A stretch of DNA of 34,404 bases from NCBI GenBank assembly GCA_028284365.1, contig JANQRW010000061.1, positions 1 to 34,404 on the forward strand, read 5' to 3'. The notes beneath the pieces were generated by a model, which was not told the DNA's origin, searched no databases, and saw only the letters and a program-made list of their open reading frames with translations. A program made the position numbers and the translations under genes. This document shows, piece by piece, positions 7,625 to 15,558 of this stretch. The DNA is from Marinicella sp. (lineage in GTDB: Bacteria > Pseudomonadota > Gammaproteobacteria > Xanthomonadales > Marinicellaceae). The number at the start of each line of letters is the position of its first letter. The stretch's first letter is position 1.

Positions 7625-9859
7625 TTATTCTTTTCTTAAATCTCTAACTAAACGAAAACCAATGTGTGTCCAGGCTTCATCAAAATCGATGTTTTGGACA
7701 CCGCCATCATCACCCTGACCGGATATCCAGGAACGCCCCATGATGGGATTACTGTCACACAAATCGTTTGGCTTGAGTATGGCCTTAAATTTACCCAGTC
7801 GCTCACACCCACTGATCCATTCACTGACATTACCACCAAACCCAATCAAGTTCAGGGAGTTTTTTGGATATTTGGTGATTGGAGCGACGTGCCTGCTGCC
7901 ATCATTGCATCGATGTAACACCCTGGCATCATCATTTTTATCAGGAAACTCTGTACCTGCCAAATTGGCTTTACCACAGCTTTCATTTTTACCGCTTAAA
8001 TGCCTCAAATGCCGCCATTCCTGCCGTGTGGGTAAACGGTATTTCAAACCAGTTTTTTTACTTAACCAAGCCGCATAATCATTGGCATCTCGCCAACTCA
8101 CACAAACCACTGGCATGTTTTTGAAAACTTTAAAGCCTGGTTTCATGTAGTTTCTTTGACTGAAAATTAAATTCACCTTTAACTCACTTTTACATCGATT
8201 TAAATCACGATCTGTTGCTGAAGCAAAACGGTCATACTGTTCCCAAGTGATTTCACTCACACTCACCGCCAGCCCGTAATTTAACAAGCCACGTTTGCTG
8301 TTGTACTGCGGTGTGATCACCACACTTGTGATACCCATATCATCCTTCAGGATTTGACCCGGCTTTAACATGGATTCAATGGAACTTAACAATTCATCAA
8401 CCAGCTCTTGTCCAGGTATGACTTTATCAACCAGACCGATTAAACGCTTGGCTTGTTCCTGATTGAGGTTCTTTTTCGCAATTTGTACTTTTTCAACCAC
8501 TGCCCCTACCATCAAACTGCGCTGCATCTCTGTATGAGTTTCAAGCTGTAACAGCAGCTTTTCATTACTCAAAATGGTGCGGTGGCGTACTTCAGCCACC
8601 GAATCAGCCAAGGTCTCTGCATGTTTCAAATCGTCTTTCAAAACAGACTCGTATAACATTTGATAATAATCAGCCATCACTTCAGACAACAGTTCCAGGC
8701 CTTCAGGGTGATCAGGAACGTGACTTAACAACCTCAACAGATCATCCAAGGCATTGTCATTAACCGGTGTGGTCAACTGTTTACGTTCAATGTTGTATTT
8801 AGACTTATTCACCAAGACATTGATTTCTTCATCACTTAAAGCGCTCATTATTTCTGGCACCAGATCTGTTGGTGAGTCTTCAGCACCACGTTTGCTAGAT
8901 TGTGGGTCGGTTTGAGTGGAGGAGATACTGTTTGTTGACTCCTTGATTGCAGCGGAATCATTGGTTTGGTCAGCTTGTATGAACCACATTAAACCCAAAC
9001 CCAACATGACTGCACCTGCTATTAACCACCAATTTTGAAATGGCTTCTTGGTGGTCTTGTTCCCAACCGTCATTACTGCTTGTTTCAAAGCGGCCATGTT
9101 TTGAAACCTTTGGTTGGGCGATTTGGCTAAACAACGATTGATGATTGGTCGCCAATGCGAAACTTCTGGCGGTAGTTCAGGTACAGGGTCAGACAAGTGT
9201 GCCATCATGATTGACAAATCACTGTCCCTATCAAACACTGGTTCACCTGTTAATAGCTCATATAAAATCGCACCTAAACTGTAAACATCTGACCGGGCAT
9301 CAATGGGTTTGGATTCAGCTTGTTCAGGGCTCATATAAAAGACACTACCTAAAATCTTACGGTCTTTGGTGAACCTTTGTCGACCAGTACTCAGAGCAAT
9401 ACCAAAATCAGCTATTTGTGCGTTACCAAACTGATCGAACAGGATATTCTCAGGTTTGATATCACGGTGAACGATGCCTTGATTATGCGCATGAGCCAAA
9501 CCATCACAAATACCACCGAGCATGGCCTTTAGTTCTTCATCATCATGGTACACAAATGTGCTCAAATCACTGTGTTGTAAGTAAGGCATTGAATAAAACA
9601 ACACCTCATCATCCACGTGACCCACTTCGTATATGCTGACTATATTTGGGTGGTATAACTTGGCAATGATTTCAGCTTCTTGTTCAAAACGCTTAACGAC
9701 ATTTTGCTCATTGGCGATGACCGGGCGCATGACTTTGAGCGCAACCTCCCTTTTCAGTGACTCTTGGAAGGCCAAATAAACCACACTCATACCACCTTCA
9801 CCTATTTTTTTGATGATGCGATAGCCCGGTATGACAATTTTGTGATTTGAGGTGGTCAT
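7625..9859 (-). CDS. Membrane Ser/Thr protein kinase fused to an SUMF1/FGE-like domain
   Basis: A 744-residue PknB-type (Hanks) kinase. The glycine loop is GEGGMS at 20-25, the ATP-binding lysine is K42 (VALKV), the catalytic loop is HRDIKPEN at 131-138, DFG is at 151-153 and the P+1 region MSPEQ is near 176-180, so the kinase looks active. One membrane helix lies near 276-295. Residues about 300-500 are outside, polar and helical. About 505-742 form an SUMF1/formylglycine-generating-enzyme fold: VSEITWEQYDRFA, PVVCVSWRDANDYAAWLSKK, LPTRQEWRHL, GNVSEWISGC and HIGFRLVRD. The cysteine pair of true FGE near RGGSW is absent (MGRSWISGQG instead), so this half is more likely a binding or sensing domain. 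It heads the packed minus-strand run. Ligand and targets are unknown. Confidence 0.92.
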   Translation of the reverse strand: MTTSNHKIVIPGYRIIKKIGEGGMSVVYLAFQESLKREVALKVMRPVIANEQNVVKRFEQEAEIIAKLYHPNIVSIYEVGHVDDEVLFYSMPYLQHSDLSTFVYHDDEELKAMLGGICDGLAHAHNQGIVHRDIKPENILFDQFGNAQIADFGIALSTGRQRFTKDRKILGSVFYMSPEQAESKPIDARSDVYSLGAILYELLTGEPVFDRDSDLSIMMAHLSDPVPELPPEVSHWRPIINRCLAKSPNQRFQNMAALKQAVMTVGNKTTKKPFQNWWLIAGAVMLGLGLMWFIQADQTNDSAAIKESTNSISSTQTDPQSSKRGAEDSPTDLVPEIMSALSDEEINVLVNKSKYNIERKQLTTPVNDNALDDLLRLLSHVPDHPEGLELLSEVMADYYQMLYESVLKDDLKHAETLADSVAEVRHRTILSNEKLLLQLETHTEMQRSLMVGAVVEKVQIAKKNLNQEQAKRLIGLVDKVIPGQELVDELLSSIESMLKPGQILKDDMGITSVVITPQYNSKRGLLNYGLAVSVSEITWEQYDRFASATDRDLNRCKSELKVNLIFSQRNYMKPGFKVFKNMPVVCVSWRDANDYAAWLSKKTGLKYRLPTRQEWRHLRHLSGKNESCGKANLAGTEFPDKNDDARVLHRCNDGSRHVAPITKYPKNSLNLIGFGGNVSEWISGCERLGKFKAILKPNDLCDSNPIMGRSWISGQGDDGGVQNIDFDEAWTHIGFRLVRDLRKE

Positions 9860-9955
9860 AATTGGGGTATTTTAGCTCAAACTTCACTGTTAATTTCTTT
9901 GAATATTCAATTTAAGGTCACTTTGAAGCTTTTATACCCTTTTGTTCCGAATAAA

Positions 9956-10131
9956 GGAATGCTCTTGGGTCTTACGCTTCCGCTCCAAGCTCACGCAGCA
10001 CACCTATATCCTTATAGGCGTCATTCAAATTTGCGTTGCACTGAGCTCAGTCGAAGTGTTCCCGACAAATTTGAAAGCCACCGCCAAGGATGGCGGTGTT
10101 AGAATCGAGATTGGATCAGAGATCGAGACCA
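9956..10131 (+). repeat. Mosaic dispersed repeat, copy A
   Basis: Starts with the 18-nt head GGAATGCTCTTGGGTCTT (9956-9973). Inside are three inverted repeats: CCTATA-TCCT-TATAGG (10003-10018); a 10-bp pair TTCAAATTTG / CAAATTTGAA enclosing ACTGAGCTCAGT; and a perfect 8-bp stem CACCGCCA-AGGA-TGGCGGTG (10079-10098). The segment GTTCCCGACAAATTTGAAAG matches copy B, and GGATCAGAG (10113-10121) with its flanks is an inverted version of a module in copy C. It lies about 100 bases upstream of the kinase gene. The gap 9860-10256 holds no real gene; the short open frames here are by-products of the repeat. Confidence 0.7.
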
Positions 10132-10256
10132 CGGTCAGCATGTCAACATCAGACATTACTACTGTGCAGTAGATTAACTTTGGATGAATCATTAGATGAG
10201 TATTGATTCTGTTATGCTATCAGTTACACCAAAAATCACAAAGTACAATTAAATAA

Positions 10257-10472
10257 GGAATGATCTTGGGTCTTCATTCACTTTTGTTCCTGACAAAAGT
10301 GAAAGCGACCACAGCGAGCATGTTATACTACCTCGGGCTTGCCCTCTCTGACTTAACTGTGTTTCGCCAACCGAGTGCACGCATGACAGCATTCAAGCAA
10401 GACTTATTGCCTTTCAGGCAAACCGTCATGCTTTCATTGCTTATGCTGGTCGAGCAGCTCCGCAGCTCTCCT
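10257..10472 (+). repeat. Mosaic dispersed repeat, copy B
   Basis: Starts with the head GGAATGATCTTGGGTCTT (10257-10274). Next is a perfect 11-bp inverted repeat, TTCACTTTTGT (10277-10287) and ACAAAAGTGAA (10293-10303), with loop TCCTG. The following GAAAGCGACCACAGCGAGCATG matches copy D. Its end, GCAGCTCCGCAGCTCTCC, matches the end of copy C (GCGGCTCAGCAGCTTTCC) and runs right up to the start codon at 10473. Confidence 0.7.
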
Positions 10473-10823
10473 ATGAATGAAATTTTGATAAAAACACCCA
10501 GAGCCATGGCAATTGAACAACTAATTGCTTATAACGATCGGGATTTAGAAGCTTTTTGTGCATTGTTTGCTGATGATGCAGTGTTGATGGATATGCCTTC
10601 GGGCCAGGTAGTGGCAGCAGGCATGACGGCCATTCGTGATGTATACCGTGAACGTTTTTCGAACCCTGATTTATACTGCAAAGTGCATGCCAGTATTGAT
10701 ATTGGTGATTTTGCCATCGATCATGAGACTGTTTATGGTTTACCTGATGGAGAACTTGATGCGGTAGCCATGTATGAAGTCAAGGATAATTTGATTCAAA
10801 GGGTGTTCTTTATCCGAAATTGA
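10473..10823 (+). CDS. SnoaL-like / NTF2-fold protein
   Basis: A 116-residue protein of the SnoaL (NTF2, ketosteroid-isomerase-like) fold: AIEQLIAYNDRDLEAFCALF, then ADDAVLMDMPSGQVVAAGMTAIRDVYRERF, then beta strands ending DNLIQRVFFIRN (motifs: YNDRDLEAF, DDAVLMDMPSG, AIRDVY). Family members are small enzymes or binding proteins; a substrate cannot be assigned. The frame is open far upstream, but that part is dispersed repeat copy B, so it is not native coding sequence. ATG 10473 sits on the repeat border with no ribosome binding site; ATG 10506 is an alternative. Confidence 0.75.
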   Translation: MNEILIKTPRAMAIEQLIAYNDRDLEAFCALFADDAVLMDMPSGQVVAAGMTAIRDVYRERFSNPDLYCKVHASIDIGDFAIDHETVYGLPDGELDAVAMYEVKDNLIQRVFFIRN

Positions 10824-10929
10824 CCTTGTTTTATGCAATCAGGTCTTGGGTTTATATGATTGGCTAAAAAGCCTGTGCAAGACGCTGCATTCCATTATAA
10901 TTGATCCACTTATAAATACCACTGACACC

Positions 10930-11973
10930 ATGGCTGTGAACTCTATTACCATAACAAAACCTGACGACTGGCATGTACATTTGCGTGATGGTGCCATGTT
11001 ACAACAGGTGGCAAATTACACAGCACGGCAATTCAGTCGAGCCATCATTATGCCCAATTTAACCCCGCCAGTGACCACGGTGGCACAGGCGAAGGGTTAT
11101 CGTGAGCAGATTCTGGCGGCGACACGTGATTATCCAGATTTTCAACCGTTGATGACTGCTTACCTGACTGACAGCATGGATGTTGAGGAAATCGTTCGGG
11201 GTCATGCTGAAGGGGTTTTTACCGCGACAAAGTTATACCCTGCAGGTGCCACCACCAATTCAGCTGCCGGGGTGACTGATGTTAAAAAAATCTACCCGGT
11301 TCTGGAGGCAATGCAGCGTATTGGGATGCCGTTGTTGGTGCATGGTGAGGTGGTCAGTGATGAGATTGATGTGTTTGATCGAGAAGCGGTGTTTATAGAA
11401 CAAATCATGCAGCCATTGTTGCAAGACCTGCCAGAGTTGAAAGTGGTGTTTGAACACATCACGACCAAGGATGCAGTAGACTTTGTTGTGGCAGCTGGTA
11501 ACAACTTGGCGGCCACCATCACTGTTCATCACTTACAAATCAACCGCAATGACATGTTGGTTGGCGGGATTAAACCGCATTTGTATTGCTTACCAGTTGC
11601 CAAACGCGAATTACACCGTCAAGCGTTAAGAAAGTCTGCCACCTCCGGTTCGAACAAATTTTTCTTGGGCACTGACACTGCTCCACACGCGATTGGAGAT
11701 AAGGAAAGTGCCTGTGGCTGTGCTGGTATTTTCAGTGCACCACATGCACTGGAAAGCTATGTACAGGTTTTTGAGGAAGAACATGCCTTGGATAAATTTG
11801 AAACTTTCGTCTCTCTCAATGGCCCTAAGTTTTATGGCTTGCCGGTGAATGAAAAAAAAGTGACTTTGGTGAAACAGCAACAGGATGTCCCGGATCTAAT
11901 TGGTCAAGGAGAATTGACCATTAAGCCTTATCGATCTGGTGAGCGTTTGGGTTGGCGGTTAGTGACAGAGTAA
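10930..11973 (+). CDS. pyrC: Dihydroorotase (PyrC)
   Basis: PyrC closes N-carbamoyl-aspartate to dihydroorotate, the third step of pyrimidine synthesis, in the cytosol. The 347-residue length equals the usual class II enzyme. The first zinc motif is DWHVHLRDG with H15 and H17. K101 in TATKLYPAG is the expected carbamylated lysine bridging the two zincs. Later motifs are LLVHGEV, FEHITTKDAV, GIKPHLYCLPV and the catalytic aspartate in LGTDTAPH. ATG 10930 matches the family start; upstream in-frame codons do not look native. It stands alone, 106 bases after the SnoaL-like gene. Confidence 0.97.
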   Translation: MAVNSITITKPDDWHVHLRDGAMLQQVANYTARQFSRAIIMPNLTPPVTTVAQAKGYREQILAATRDYPDFQPLMTAYLTDSMDVEEIVRGHAEGVFTATKLYPAGATTNSAAGVTDVKKIYPVLEAMQRIGMPLLVHGEVVSDEIDVFDREAVFIEQIMQPLLQDLPELKVVFEHITTKDAVDFVVAAGNNLAATITVHHLQINRNDMLVGGIKPHLYCLPVAKRELHRQALRKSATSGSNKFFLGTDTAPHAIGDKESACGCAGIFSAPHALESYVQVFEEEHALDKFETFVSLNGPKFYGLPVNEKKVTLVKQQQDVPDLIGQGELTIKPYRSGERLGWRLVTE

Positions 11974-12317
11974 TTTGATGGGCGGAGTCCATCCTAAGAT
12001 TCTAAATATTAAACTCAAAGATTTGTACCCCCCTTAATCCCCTCCCGAGAGGTAAATGGGAGTCACATCGGTCAAAGTTTTACCATCTTACAATTCCGAT
12101 CAGTGCAACCAATTTAGCTTCATTGTTTTATATCGCTAACGCCATCTCTTGGATAAAATGATTCAAACCTTTAACGCCATTTAATTTGATTATCTTTTTT
12201 TTCAGGAAAGCGAGACTGAATTTTCTGGAACAATTCAGCATTCCAATATTAGGATCGTTCATGCCAATGATGAAGCTATTGGTTGATTAAGGTTAAATTG
12301 ACATGATTATTTGGGGC
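11974..12317. other. Intergenic stretch, no recognised gene
   Basis: About 340 bases between pyrC and a convergent small gene. Just after pyrC there is a weak hairpin, GATGG-N7-CCATC, and a C-rich stretch near 12030. On the minus strand a 44-codon open frame (12262 down to 12128, starting MNDPNIGMLNCSRKF) has a protein-like composition but no ribosome binding site and no family I recognise; it could be a gene remnant. Confidence 0.4.
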
Positions 12318-12644
12318 TTACTTTTCTTTGAGGCCACTGAATGCGCGCAGTGTAAACTTTAGAGCCAGGTTAAAAATACGATAGAGAAGATAGAACCAAA
12401 CGACAATAAATAAAACAGCAAAAAAATAGGTCAAGTATTTATTCAGCAGGTGCGAAAACTTTTGGATTTCGACCACAAAAGGTACCCAAAGATAATGAAT
12501 TTTTTTCCCTAATAAATAAAGTAAGCACCAAAAGATCACAGCGATACAGAACGCCAAAAGTCTTTGTGCTGGGCGCAGATGTCTGGCCTGAATGGCTTTG
12601 AGTTTATTTTGATAATACCTATGGTCTTTGGTGGTCATATACAT
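12318..12644 (-). CDS. Small protein with two membrane helices, unknown
   Basis: A 108-residue protein with a charged N-terminus, two predicted membrane helices at about 30-46 and 70-93, and a C-terminus ending LKFTLRAFSGLKEK. Overall plan and ending resemble the 93-residue protein at 3291, suggesting a small paralogous family. An alternative start is ATG 12638, giving MTTKDHRYY; no clear ribosome binding site decides between them. No family recognised and no obvious operon partner. Confidence 0.5.
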   Translation of the reverse strand: MYMTTKDHRYYQNKLKAIQARHLRPAQRLLAFCIAVIFWCLLYLLGKKIHYLWVPFVVEIQKFSHLLNKYLTYFFAVLFIVVWFYLLYRIFNLALKFTLRAFSGLKEK

Positions 12645-12818
12645 CTTTTTGACAAGAAACCTAAAACATCAGACCAGTGAATGGTTGAATCATTACAAAG
12701 CAATTATTGATATGCGGTTTTTTTGATTGGTTCAAAAGTGATTGAATTGTGATAATTTAAGCAGTAGCTTGTGAAATTAGGGAGGTATGATGATTTCATA
12801 TTCAACCAGGAGCATCAT

Positions 12819-13286
12819 ATGCACAAATTTTTAATTGGGTTTTTAATGATTTCGGTGACTGTCGCAATCAGCGCAGAGAAATTTTCACCGATGGAAGAAA
12901 ACAAGCCGTTGATTTCAATTAACCCATCAGGTGTGGCCATCAACGGTTATGACACAGTGGCTTATTTCGACCAAAACAAAGCGGTCAAAGGCAGCCAAGC
13001 TTATTCTTGTGAATACAACAATGCTGTCTGGTACTTTTCAACCGCTGAAAACAAAGAAAAGTTTTTAGCTAATCCGGGGAAATTTGCCCCTCAATACGGT
13101 GGCTACTGTGCGCATGCCTTGGCGCAGAATGAATTGGTCGCAGCCAACCCCAAAGCTTTTGTGGTCAAAGACGATAAGCTTTATTTGTATAGTAAGAAGA
13201 AATTTGCCCGCAAAGCAAAATTTAATATTGATCAAGAAAAACCATTGCGTGAGCGTAATTGGTTGAGTTTCAATAAAACATTCTGA
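12819..13286 (+). CDS. Exported YHS-domain protein
   Basis: A 155-residue protein with an N-terminal signal peptide (MHKFLIGFLMISVTVAISA, probable cleavage near 19) and a YHS-type domain: AINGYDTVAYFDQNKAVKGS, VWYFSTAENKEKFLANPGKF and APQYGGYCAHALAQ (about 47-118). YHS domains are short modules often linked to metal binding, and many exported versions of this length exist without a known role. AGGAG at 12808-12812 lies 6 bases before ATG 12819, so the longer upstream frame is rejected. Confidence 0.8.
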   Translation: MHKFLIGFLMISVTVAISAEKFSPMEENKPLISINPSGVAINGYDTVAYFDQNKAVKGSQAYSCEYNNAVWYFSTAENKEKFLANPGKFAPQYGGYCAHALAQNELVAANPKAFVVKDDKLYLYSKKKFARKAKFNIDQEKPLRERNWLSFNKTF

Positions 13287-13315
13287 TCATTTTAATCAGT
13301 GGTACAGTATGATTT

Positions 13316-13945
13316 TTATGAGTCATAATCAAAAAACTTTCTGCGTTCTGGCCCAAAAGCATCTGAATTGATTTTGTTGGGGTGTTTGATGTCTTTCCAG
13401 TCAGTGATCATGCGGCCTCGGTTAAGGTGAGGAAAGGTGTCAGTTAATTGGTTTGGAAGCGCTAGGAACTGTATCAAGTGGTGGTAACTTTCGTTTTGGC
13501 TGATATCAATACTGAGTAGGTTGTTGCGGTTTTTAAAATGGCTGTTCACTTGTTTACGGTGCTTGTGATAACAGGCGGTTAAATGTTCATCTGAGAGCGG
13601 ATTTGTGGTTTCTTGCAGGCCAAAAGTATGGTTAAAACAACGTTTGATGGTTGGGTTGAACTTACCATTTGGTTGAATGTATGGGGTGATTTTTGTTAGC
13701 AACATTTGTACCGATGGCAGCCATGCAGCAAGATCTCGGTTCAGATAGATAAATTTGGAACCAGGAAATAGTGCATCAAGTTGTGGGTAGTCGCAGTAAC
13801 AGGGCGTATCAGCAACCACATCAGCCAAAGTAAAGCTGTGTTTGCTGAAAGCGGTATGTGCCACTTTGAACCCCAGATCCAGTAAGGCTGCACAAACACT
13901 GGTGGTGCCTGTTCGAGGTAGGCCGATGATAAAAAGTTTATTCAT
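13316..13945 (-). CDS. Sulfotransferase family protein (PAPS-dependent)
   Basis: A 209-residue protein. It opens with the PAPS 5'-phosphosulfate loop, FIIGLPRTGTTSVCAALLDL (residues 5-24), and has KFIYLNRDLAAWLPSV, the usual 3'-phosphate-binding segment. Such enzymes move sulfate from PAPS to a hydroxyl or amine of a carbohydrate, lipid or small molecule; the acceptor is unknown. The frame stays open 69 codons upstream, but that part runs antisense into ycaQ, and ATG 13945 gives the family start. It is divergent from ycaQ with a 69-base gap. PAPS could come from the Sat-CysC enzyme at 26851, outside this transcript. Confidence 0.8.
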   Translation of the reverse strand: MNKLFIIGLPRTGTTSVCAALLDLGFKVAHTAFSKHSFTLADVVADTPCYCDYPQLDALFPGSKFIYLNRDLAAWLPSVQMLLTKITPYIQPNGKFNPTIKRCFNHTFGLQETTNPLSDEHLTACYHKHRKQVNSHFKNRNNLLSIDISQNESYHHLIQFLALPNQLTDTFPHLNRGRMITDWKDIKHPNKINSDAFGPERRKFFDYDS

Positions 13946-14014
13946 GGCAGCCTGTTCATATGCCTGATAATCCTGAATGTATGTAAAATAAAGACAGCAG
14001 TATAACAAACACCC

Positions 14015-15226
14015 ATGATAAAAATAACTCGCCAACAACTCAACAAACTTCGTCGGACAGTTTTGTCTGCACAAGGTTTGAATCAGGTTCAGCCTTTTGG
14101 ACGCGGCCTTGACGGTGTTGCCGAAGCTATCAGGCACCTCGGTTATGTTCAATTAGACAGTATCTCTGTGGTGGAAAGGGCACATCATCATGTGTTGTTT
14201 AATCGGGTGCCAGGATATCAGCCTGATATGCTCAATGAACTGATGCTCAATGGAGCTGTTTTCGAATATTGGGCGCATGCAGCGGCGGTTCTGCCAATGG
14301 GTGATTTTCGTTATTCTTTGCCCTATAAAAACGCCATTAAGAGTGGACAAATTCATTGGTACAAAAACCCTGACAAAAAGTTGATGCATGAGTTGTTGGC
14401 ACGAATACGTCATGATGGTCCTTTGCGTTCGAGAGATTTAGAGTCACGAGCAAAAAAAACCACCGGTTGGTGGGACTGGAAGCCAGCAAAAAAAGCCATT
14501 GAACAACTGTATATGCAAGGCGATTTGATGGTGAGCAACCGTGAAGGTTTTCAAAAGACCTATGATTTAACGGAGCGGGTGTTACCATCGACTGTAAACA
14601 CAAGGATACCATCAGCAGAGGAATTTGCGGCTCATTTGTTACAACAGCAGTTGCGCAATTATGGGGTGGTTTCACTCAAGGGTTTGACTTATTTGCGACG
14701 CAACAAGGACTTAAAACAAGCCATGAAGACTTTGGTTGAAGAATGCGTGGTACAAGGCGATTTGGTGCAAGTTCAGTTGTTAGACCAAACTGGGTATTTG
14801 GTTAAGGCTGATTCACTCAACCATGTCACCCCACAGGTTAAGAACCAACTGAGAATCATGTCCCCGTTTGATAATTGTGTGATTCAGCGGGATCGCCTCA
14901 AAGCATTGTTTGGTTTTGATTATCAACTAGAATGCTATGTGCCAGCGGCTAAAAGGAGGTTTGGTTATTTCAGTTTGCCACTGCTCTATCGTGATCAGTT
15001 CGTTGGAAGAATGGACTGTAAGGCGCACCGCAAAGAGTCACGTCTGGAAATTAAATCATTGCATATAGAAACTGACGAAGTTGCTCAAGATCGATTCATC
15101 GATGCTTTTGTACAAGCGATTATGAATTTCTGTGATTTTCAGCAATGTGAAAATGTGATTTTGAGCCACCCACAGCCAGATCAAATTGGTCAACTTGTGA
15201 AAAAGAGTTTGAAGCAGTTGTCATGA
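14015..15226 (+). CDS. ycaQ: YcaQ-family DNA glycosylase (winged-helix, crosslink repair)
   Basis: A 403-residue protein matching YcaQ/AlkX, a HTH_42-family glycosylase of about 410 residues that unhooks interstrand DNA crosslinks such as those from nitrogen mustard. The catalytic QLD motif lies at 46-48 in LGYVQLDSISVVERAHHH, and FEYWAHAAAVLPMGDF follows, as in the family. The middle holds tandem winged helices (LLARIRHDGPLRSRDLE; QQQLRNYGVVSLKGL), and the C-terminal half has SPFDNCVIQRDRLKALFGFDY. The stop codon is followed after 4 bases by dispersed repeat copy C. Confidence 0.88.
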   Translation: MIKITRQQLNKLRRTVLSAQGLNQVQPFGRGLDGVAEAIRHLGYVQLDSISVVERAHHHVLFNRVPGYQPDMLNELMLNGAVFEYWAHAAAVLPMGDFRYSLPYKNAIKSGQIHWYKNPDKKLMHELLARIRHDGPLRSRDLESRAKKTTGWWDWKPAKKAIEQLYMQGDLMVSNREGFQKTYDLTERVLPSTVNTRIPSAEEFAAHLLQQQLRNYGVVSLKGLTYLRRNKDLKQAMKTLVEECVVQGDLVQVQLLDQTGYLVKADSLNHVTPQVKNQLRIMSPFDNCVIQRDRLKALFGFDYQLECYVPAAKRRFGYFSLPLLYRDQFVGRMDCKAHRKESRLEIKSLHIETDEVAQDRFIDAFVQAIMNFCDFQQCENVILSHPQPDQIGQLVKKSLKQLS

Positions 15227-15230
15227 GTAA

Positions 15231-15450
15231 GGAATGCGATTGGGTCTTCGGTCTCTGTTCCAGACTCGACCCTAACACCTATATCCCTATAGGCGTCGGT
15301 CTCTGATCCGATCTTGACGCTACCTCCTGCATCCTTGCAGTCGTCTTTGCTTCGCAACCAAAAGTAGGTGCTCTTAGGCGAACCACCATCACTGTGTAGC
15401 TGCCTAACCAAGTGCACCAGTCAAGCGGCTCAGCAGCTTTCCAAGGTTGA
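15231..15450 (+). repeat. Mosaic dispersed repeat, copy C
   Basis: Starts with the head GGAATGCGATTGGGTCTT (15231-15248), 4 bases after the ycaQ stop. Next comes a short stem GTCT-CTGTTCC-AGAC, then the hairpin CCTATA-TCCC-TATAGG (15278-15293) shared with copy A, with only a loop change. CTCTGATCC (15301-15309) is the inverse of a module in copy A. The end GCGGCTCAGCAGCTTTCC matches copy B. The rest of the gap to 15558 holds a 28-codon frame (15450-15536) that ends YLKDNKPCLNDLARTFG and looks a little like a truncated winged helix, too short to call. Confidence 0.7.
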
Positions 15451-15558
15451 TGATCGGCTTGACCAGCGCAGACATGGTGGCTTACCTGAAAGATAATAAG
15501 CCTTGTTTGAATGACTTGGCGCGTACATTTGGTTAAATAAGCTCAGTCATTTATTTGT

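Noticed and set aside
9899-10172. Two overlapping plus-strand open frames of 67 and 76 codons
   Set aside because: They lie inside dispersed repeat copy A, overlap each other, and have no ribosome binding site or recognisable family.
10260-10472. 71-codon N-terminal extension of the SnoaL-like protein
   Set aside because: This stretch is repeat copy B, with its head and an 11-bp hairpin, and does not resemble the SnoaL fold.
12128-12262. 44-codon minus-strand frame starting MNDPNIGMLN
   Set aside because: No ribosome binding site, no family and no neighbour that would explain it.
13946-14152. 69-codon upstream extension of the sulfotransferase
   Set aside because: It runs antisense into the start of ycaQ, and the P-loop at residue 8 of the shorter form is where the family places it.
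15450-15536. 28-codon frame ending YLKDNKPCLNDLARTFG, like the start of a winged helix
   Set aside because: Too short to assign and next to repeat copy C; kept only as a possible gene scrap.
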